Positions 7,311 to 10,042 of a stretch of 10,042 nt of DNA are shown here, one piece after another. Location of the stretch: positions 1 through 10,042 of the forward strand of contig JALKBU010001517.1 of the NCBI GenBank assembly GCA_023091735.1. The letters run 5' to 3'. Position numbers and translations under genes: made by a program. This DNA comes from Trichomonas tenax. Taxonomy: Eukaryota; Parabasalia; Trichomonadida; Trichomonadidae. Below the pieces are notes generated by a model. The model was not told the origin of the DNA and searched no databases. It saw only the letters and a program-made list of their open reading frames with translations. Each line of letters begins with the position of its first letter. Position 1 is the first letter of the stretch.

Positions 7311-7510
7311 GGGAGAAAAAGTGCTCATCCCCTACCAAAAATCTTCCAGCCCTGAGAAGGAAGAAGTTCTTCTCTAACCGCGATGAGCCCTCAAATTTGA
7401 GAGCATGTCGCTCCCTCGGAAGATTTTCTTCTCCAGGGGCGAACGATTATTTCCTTCTTAGCGCTGGAAGATTTCCTTCTGAGCGCCAGAAGATTTTTTT
7501 CGCCAGTTAG
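7311..7510. repeat. GC-richer tract of 22-bp tandem and inverted repeats
   Basis: Three adjoining 22-base units (7439-7460, 7461-7482, 7483-7504) share a GCG start and a GAAGATTTCCTTCT-like core. A fourth copy lies at 7413-7434, offset by 4 bases. A 12-bp arm 'aaatcttccagc' (7339-7350) is the inverse of 7463-7474. 'gctcatc' (7323-7329) pairs with 'gatgagc' (7382-7388), and 'ctcaaatttgag' (7390-7401) is a palindrome. The tract is GC-richer than its surroundings and starts where the 7144 gene loses similarity. Its origin is unknown: a small repeat insertion or the edge of a rearrangement. Confidence 0.7.
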
Positions 7511-7600
7511 GAATGGAAGCTTCTTGTTGATATATTAACTTCATTTATTCTTATGATTTAAAAACTTTTTGTTTAATATTAATTTTTTATTTTTGTATAA

Positions 7601-8763
7601 ATGAGTATTAAAACGTTTGATTTACGATCTTTAGGCTTCACAGGTAAAGAATTATCAAAAATAATGAATGATTTCGACGATGGAGAATATCCAACATATT
7701 TACAAAACATAAAAGCCCTTGCTGAATTACTAAATGATTTTAAATATAATGGCGCTTTAAATAAACAATCAATAATGAAGTTTTTATACCCACCTCCTAT
7801 TGAACCAAAACCCCTATTGAAGAATTTTATGAAGAACGTAGACATGATGATATATCCGAAAACCGTTTCCCTTAAAATAAACGAGTCACCCCTGTTGATG
7901 AATTTTATGAAGAACGTACACATGATGATGAATATTATAATAATGAAATAGAACAATTGGAGAAACTAAGAGATGAAATTGATAATAGAATTAAAGAGTT
8001 AAAATATACTGAAAATGAGATAGAGGATTTAATGAATATTCCAGTCTCAGAATCAGAAACTCAAAAATCACATGAAGAACGTTATAAATCATATTTTCAA
8101 GAATCAACACAAAATTTATTAGACGGTGATTTTGACGAAACATTATCGGAAGAAGGTACAAAATTCATTAAGAAACATAAATTACAATTTATTGAAGATG
8201 GATATCTGTGTATCCTTTTATCACCACCCATTTATGAAGAAAAATTTAAAACAGCATTGAAACATGTATCATATGGAACAAATACAATCAAAAAAGAGGA
8301 TCATGAATTATATATAAATTATTATTTAAATAAAATAACAGGTGTTGATAAAGTTCTTGAATTACTTGACCAAATTGCAAAAGAAACATTAGGTACTTAT
8401 AAAATATTATGTGATTGTGGTTTCATTGTTGAAGATTCACATAATGTTACATATTAAAGAATTGTCCCAAAAGAGGATGAAGTTGAGCGATCCATTCCTT
8501 TTGTTATTAAGAATACAAAAGATATGAAAACATACAAGCACTATATTTATTCTTTCATTTCTGAAAAGATGGAGGCAACTCATAAATCATCATCACATCA
8601 TTTTATAGCTATTCATACATTCCTTTTTAAAGTAATCAAATTAAATAAAACAGGAATTAAGTTTAATGTTTCAGGTTATGCGTTTCTGAGTAAATTAAGG
8701 TGTGTTCGACATATTCATGATGATAAAAATTTATGTTATTTTAATGCATTATTTGGGATATAA
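7601..8763 (+). pseudogene. Decayed Maverick gene upstream of the polymerase, function unknown
   Basis: ATG 7601 opens 'MSIKTFDLRSLGFTGKEL'. At the run 'aaaacccc' (7807-7814) the reading shifts by one frame, and the coding pattern continues in the frame that later holds the polymerase. That frame has TAA at 7873-7875 and TAA at 8455-8457, with coherent protein on both sides of each, and ends at TAA 8761-8763. Visible parts are a 26-codon tandem repeat around 'EEFYEER' (7813 and 7891), a charged coiled-coil-like stretch ('EKLRDEIDNRIKELKYTE'), a middle domain, and a last segment ending 'CVRHIHDDKNLCYFNAL'. That last motif resembles the 'DNLCFFRCLA' segment near the start of animal Polinton polymerases, so this may be the N-terminal half of one ancestral polymerase protein. 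No enzyme motif is otherwise recognised. Confidence 0.6.
7813..7968 (+). repeat. Two tandem 78-bp coding repeats
   Basis: The sequence around 'gaattttatgaagaacgta' appears twice with a spacing of exactly 78 bases (cct at 7813 and at 7891). Both encode P-(I/V)-(E/D)-E-F-Y-E-E-R-x-H-D-D in the same frame. The first unit has picked up a stop (7873-7875). It is an in-frame duplication inside the decayed gene. Confidence 0.7.
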
Positions 8764-8784
8764 TTTATTTTTAAACTTACATAA

Positions 8785-9746
8785 ATGAGTCAGAAAGTAA
8801 CGACAAGATTAAATGATAATAGTATTAGAGCTGAAGGAAGAAGGAAGTTTAAAGAATTTTATAACATACCCGATGGAGTTAATCCTAAAACTCGTAGAAG
8901 TTATTTAAATGAAGCCATTGATGCATATGAAGGATTCGATGTTTCATCAGAAAGCGAGGAATTATGCCGGAAGTTCAACATTAATATTGATTATTACTTC
9001 GTAGAACCACAACCTGATGAAGTTGATATCAATAAAGTTCAATATAATTTGATTGATTCTATTGTTGTAGATCCAGAATTTCCGACTGTTAATATTCTTT
9101 TCACACAATCACCAAGCGGTAAGCTTCACGCTGATAGAATCACTGATGTTGAAGCACTAACAGGTTATCGAGTTTGTCCATATTGCAAGGAAATAGTTTA
9201 TTCAATTCGTGATGATCCAGAACGAAAACATCAATCACGATTTCTTAGACATTGTGAAAAATGTAAAGAAAATAATGGTAGATTAATTCAAGATGTGCAA
9301 TTGAACAAAACACAACAACCATACGCTCCACACATTACTAAGCAGAAAATATATCAATGGTTATTAGCCCATAATTTACAAGAACATTTTAAACTAACAA
9401 GGTTTTATATTACTTTTGATTTTGAAACATTAGAGACAAATGAAGAGTTACAATTATCCGAATGTGCAACATTGAACGCATACTTAAAGCCATTCATGGT
9501 ATCATCAACAGTTAAAACTGATTCCAAAACATTCACAAAAAACTTTTGTTTGGTTTCATCTGATTCATTCATTGCTGATTGGATTGAATGGTTATTTGAT
9601 GTTGCTGCATAAGTATCAGAAGCAAATATGATGGTGATGAAATAGCATTTGATTTATGTAGGAGTAGCAAACCATGCTTTGATCGAAAGGATAACTTTAC
9701 TGTAACAACAAAGAATAAATTTATTCGTAAATTAAAGTTCGAGTAA
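8785..9746 (+). pseudogene. Polinton-type DNA polymerase B, N-terminal fragment
   Basis: ATG 8785 opens a 275-codon frame to TAA 9610-9612. Residues 50-100 contain 'EELCRKFNINIDYYFVE', a segment like that before the zinc region in Polinton polymerases. Cys131/Cys134 with His156/Cys157/Cys160 form a zinc-finger-like site. 'YITFDFETLE' carries the Exo I Asp212-x-Glu214 pair of the family B proofreading domain. Exo II, Exo III, the TPR insertions and the palm motifs are absent. Past the TAA the frame reads a few sensible residues, shifts near 9622-9630, and continues 'KYDGDEIAFDLC' to TAA 9744-9746. Family members exceed 1,000 residues, so about three quarters is lost. The full protein would copy the element by protein-primed synthesis. 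The start context T-rich/ATAAATGAGT resembles that of 7601. The stop at 9610 is TAAG, unlike the TAAA common here. Confidence 0.75.
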
Positions 9747-10040
9747 ATCTTTTTCGTATATTACCTCGACAGTCATATTAATTGGTGATTTTAATTTTAT
9801 AGGCACATTAAACGAATCCACTAACGTAAAGGATAGATTCAAAAGGTCAAACGAATTTATTTTTACATAATTACCTGGGTCTTTAAAGATTAAAGGAATA
9901 TTAGGAATAAATAATCCAATGATGTTATAACAAATAGAAACGTATTCAAGAGTTGATGAAGTATTAATTCCCACAACGTTTGAAATTCTTGAACGAATGA
10001 ATAAATTATTTCCAAAGTTAATATAAGGAACTGATTTAGA
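9732..10040 (-). CDS. Minus-strand protein, C-terminal part, runs off the window
   Basis: The frame is open from the right edge to TAA at 9734-9732, 102 codons, with no start in view; GTG 9974 is internal. The visible part reads 'YINFGNNLFIRSRISNVVG', then hydrophobic and beta-rich stretches, and ends '...SPINMTVEVIYEKDLLEL'. Alternating strands with a final 'PI.L..PI..T.EV' pattern would suit a virion structural protein such as a minor capsid protein, but this is a guess from texture. It meets the polymerase remnant tail-to-tail with a 15-base overlap, marking either normal convergent order or a deletion joint. Confidence 0.5.
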   Translation of the reverse strand, partial: SKSVPYINFGNNLFIRSRISNVVGINTSSTLEYVSICYNIIGLFIPNIPLIFKDPGNYVKINSFDLLNLSFTLVDSFNVPIKLKSPINMTVEVIYEKDLLEL

Positions 10041-10042
10041 AA

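Noticed and set aside
7413..7504. CRISPR-like array
   Set aside because: The 22-bp units adjoin directly without spacers and diverge between copies, so this is a degenerate tandem repeat.
7579..7956. 125-codon minus-strand open frame
   Set aside because: It is a shadow of the decayed plus-strand gene from 7601, which has the better start context and a coherent frame continuation.

Overview
The window looks like AT-rich nuclear DNA of a parabasalid protist of the Trichomonas/Tritrichomonas kind. Three things point there: remains of virus-like Maverick/Polinton elements, which fill trichomonad genomes; a decayed surface-type gene with the cysteine/asparagine-rich beta-helix repeats common in trichomonads; and stop codons that often read TAAA, matching the trichomonad poly(A) signal that overlaps the stop. 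The species cannot be fixed from the sequence alone.

I read the window as three blocks. Block 1 (1 to about 3822) is one end of a Maverick. It holds a phage-type fibre gene (3-2207, plus strand, collagen repeats, coiled coil, HxH-rich tip) cut by an in-frame TAG; a broken small gene on the minus strand (2925-2517); and an intact 200-residue gene with two internal repeats (3730-3128, minus). Two hairpins followed by U-runs lie downstream of the two minus-strand genes. A candidate terminus of the element sits near 3822.

Block 2 (about 3823-7002) looks like ordinary host DNA: a long stretch with no clear gene, a start-less beta-helix surface-type gene (4649-5755, plus), and a full-length YbaK/ProX-type aminoacyl-tRNA deacylase-like gene (6453-5944, minus).

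Block 3 (about 7003 to the right edge) is one end of a second Maverick pointing the other way. It starts with a terminus resembling that at 3822, then carries a truncated relative of the 3128-3730 gene (7144-7308). A GC-richer tract of 22-bp tandem and inverted repeats (about 7311-7510) takes the place of the rest of that gene. A heavily mutated coding stretch (7601-8763) leads into the N-terminal part of a protein-primed-type DNA polymerase B (8785 onward, zinc-finger-like cysteines and Exo I motif). The polymerase fragment stops and shifts frame near 9610-9630, then runs tail-to-tail into an unrelated minus-strand reading frame that leaves the window.

Almost every element-derived gene carries nonsense or frameshift changes. 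These look like old, immobile Maverick copies flanking a short host interval, with the YbaK-like gene and the 3128-3730 gene the only complete ones. No tRNA, rRNA, CRISPR array or bacterial operon was seen.
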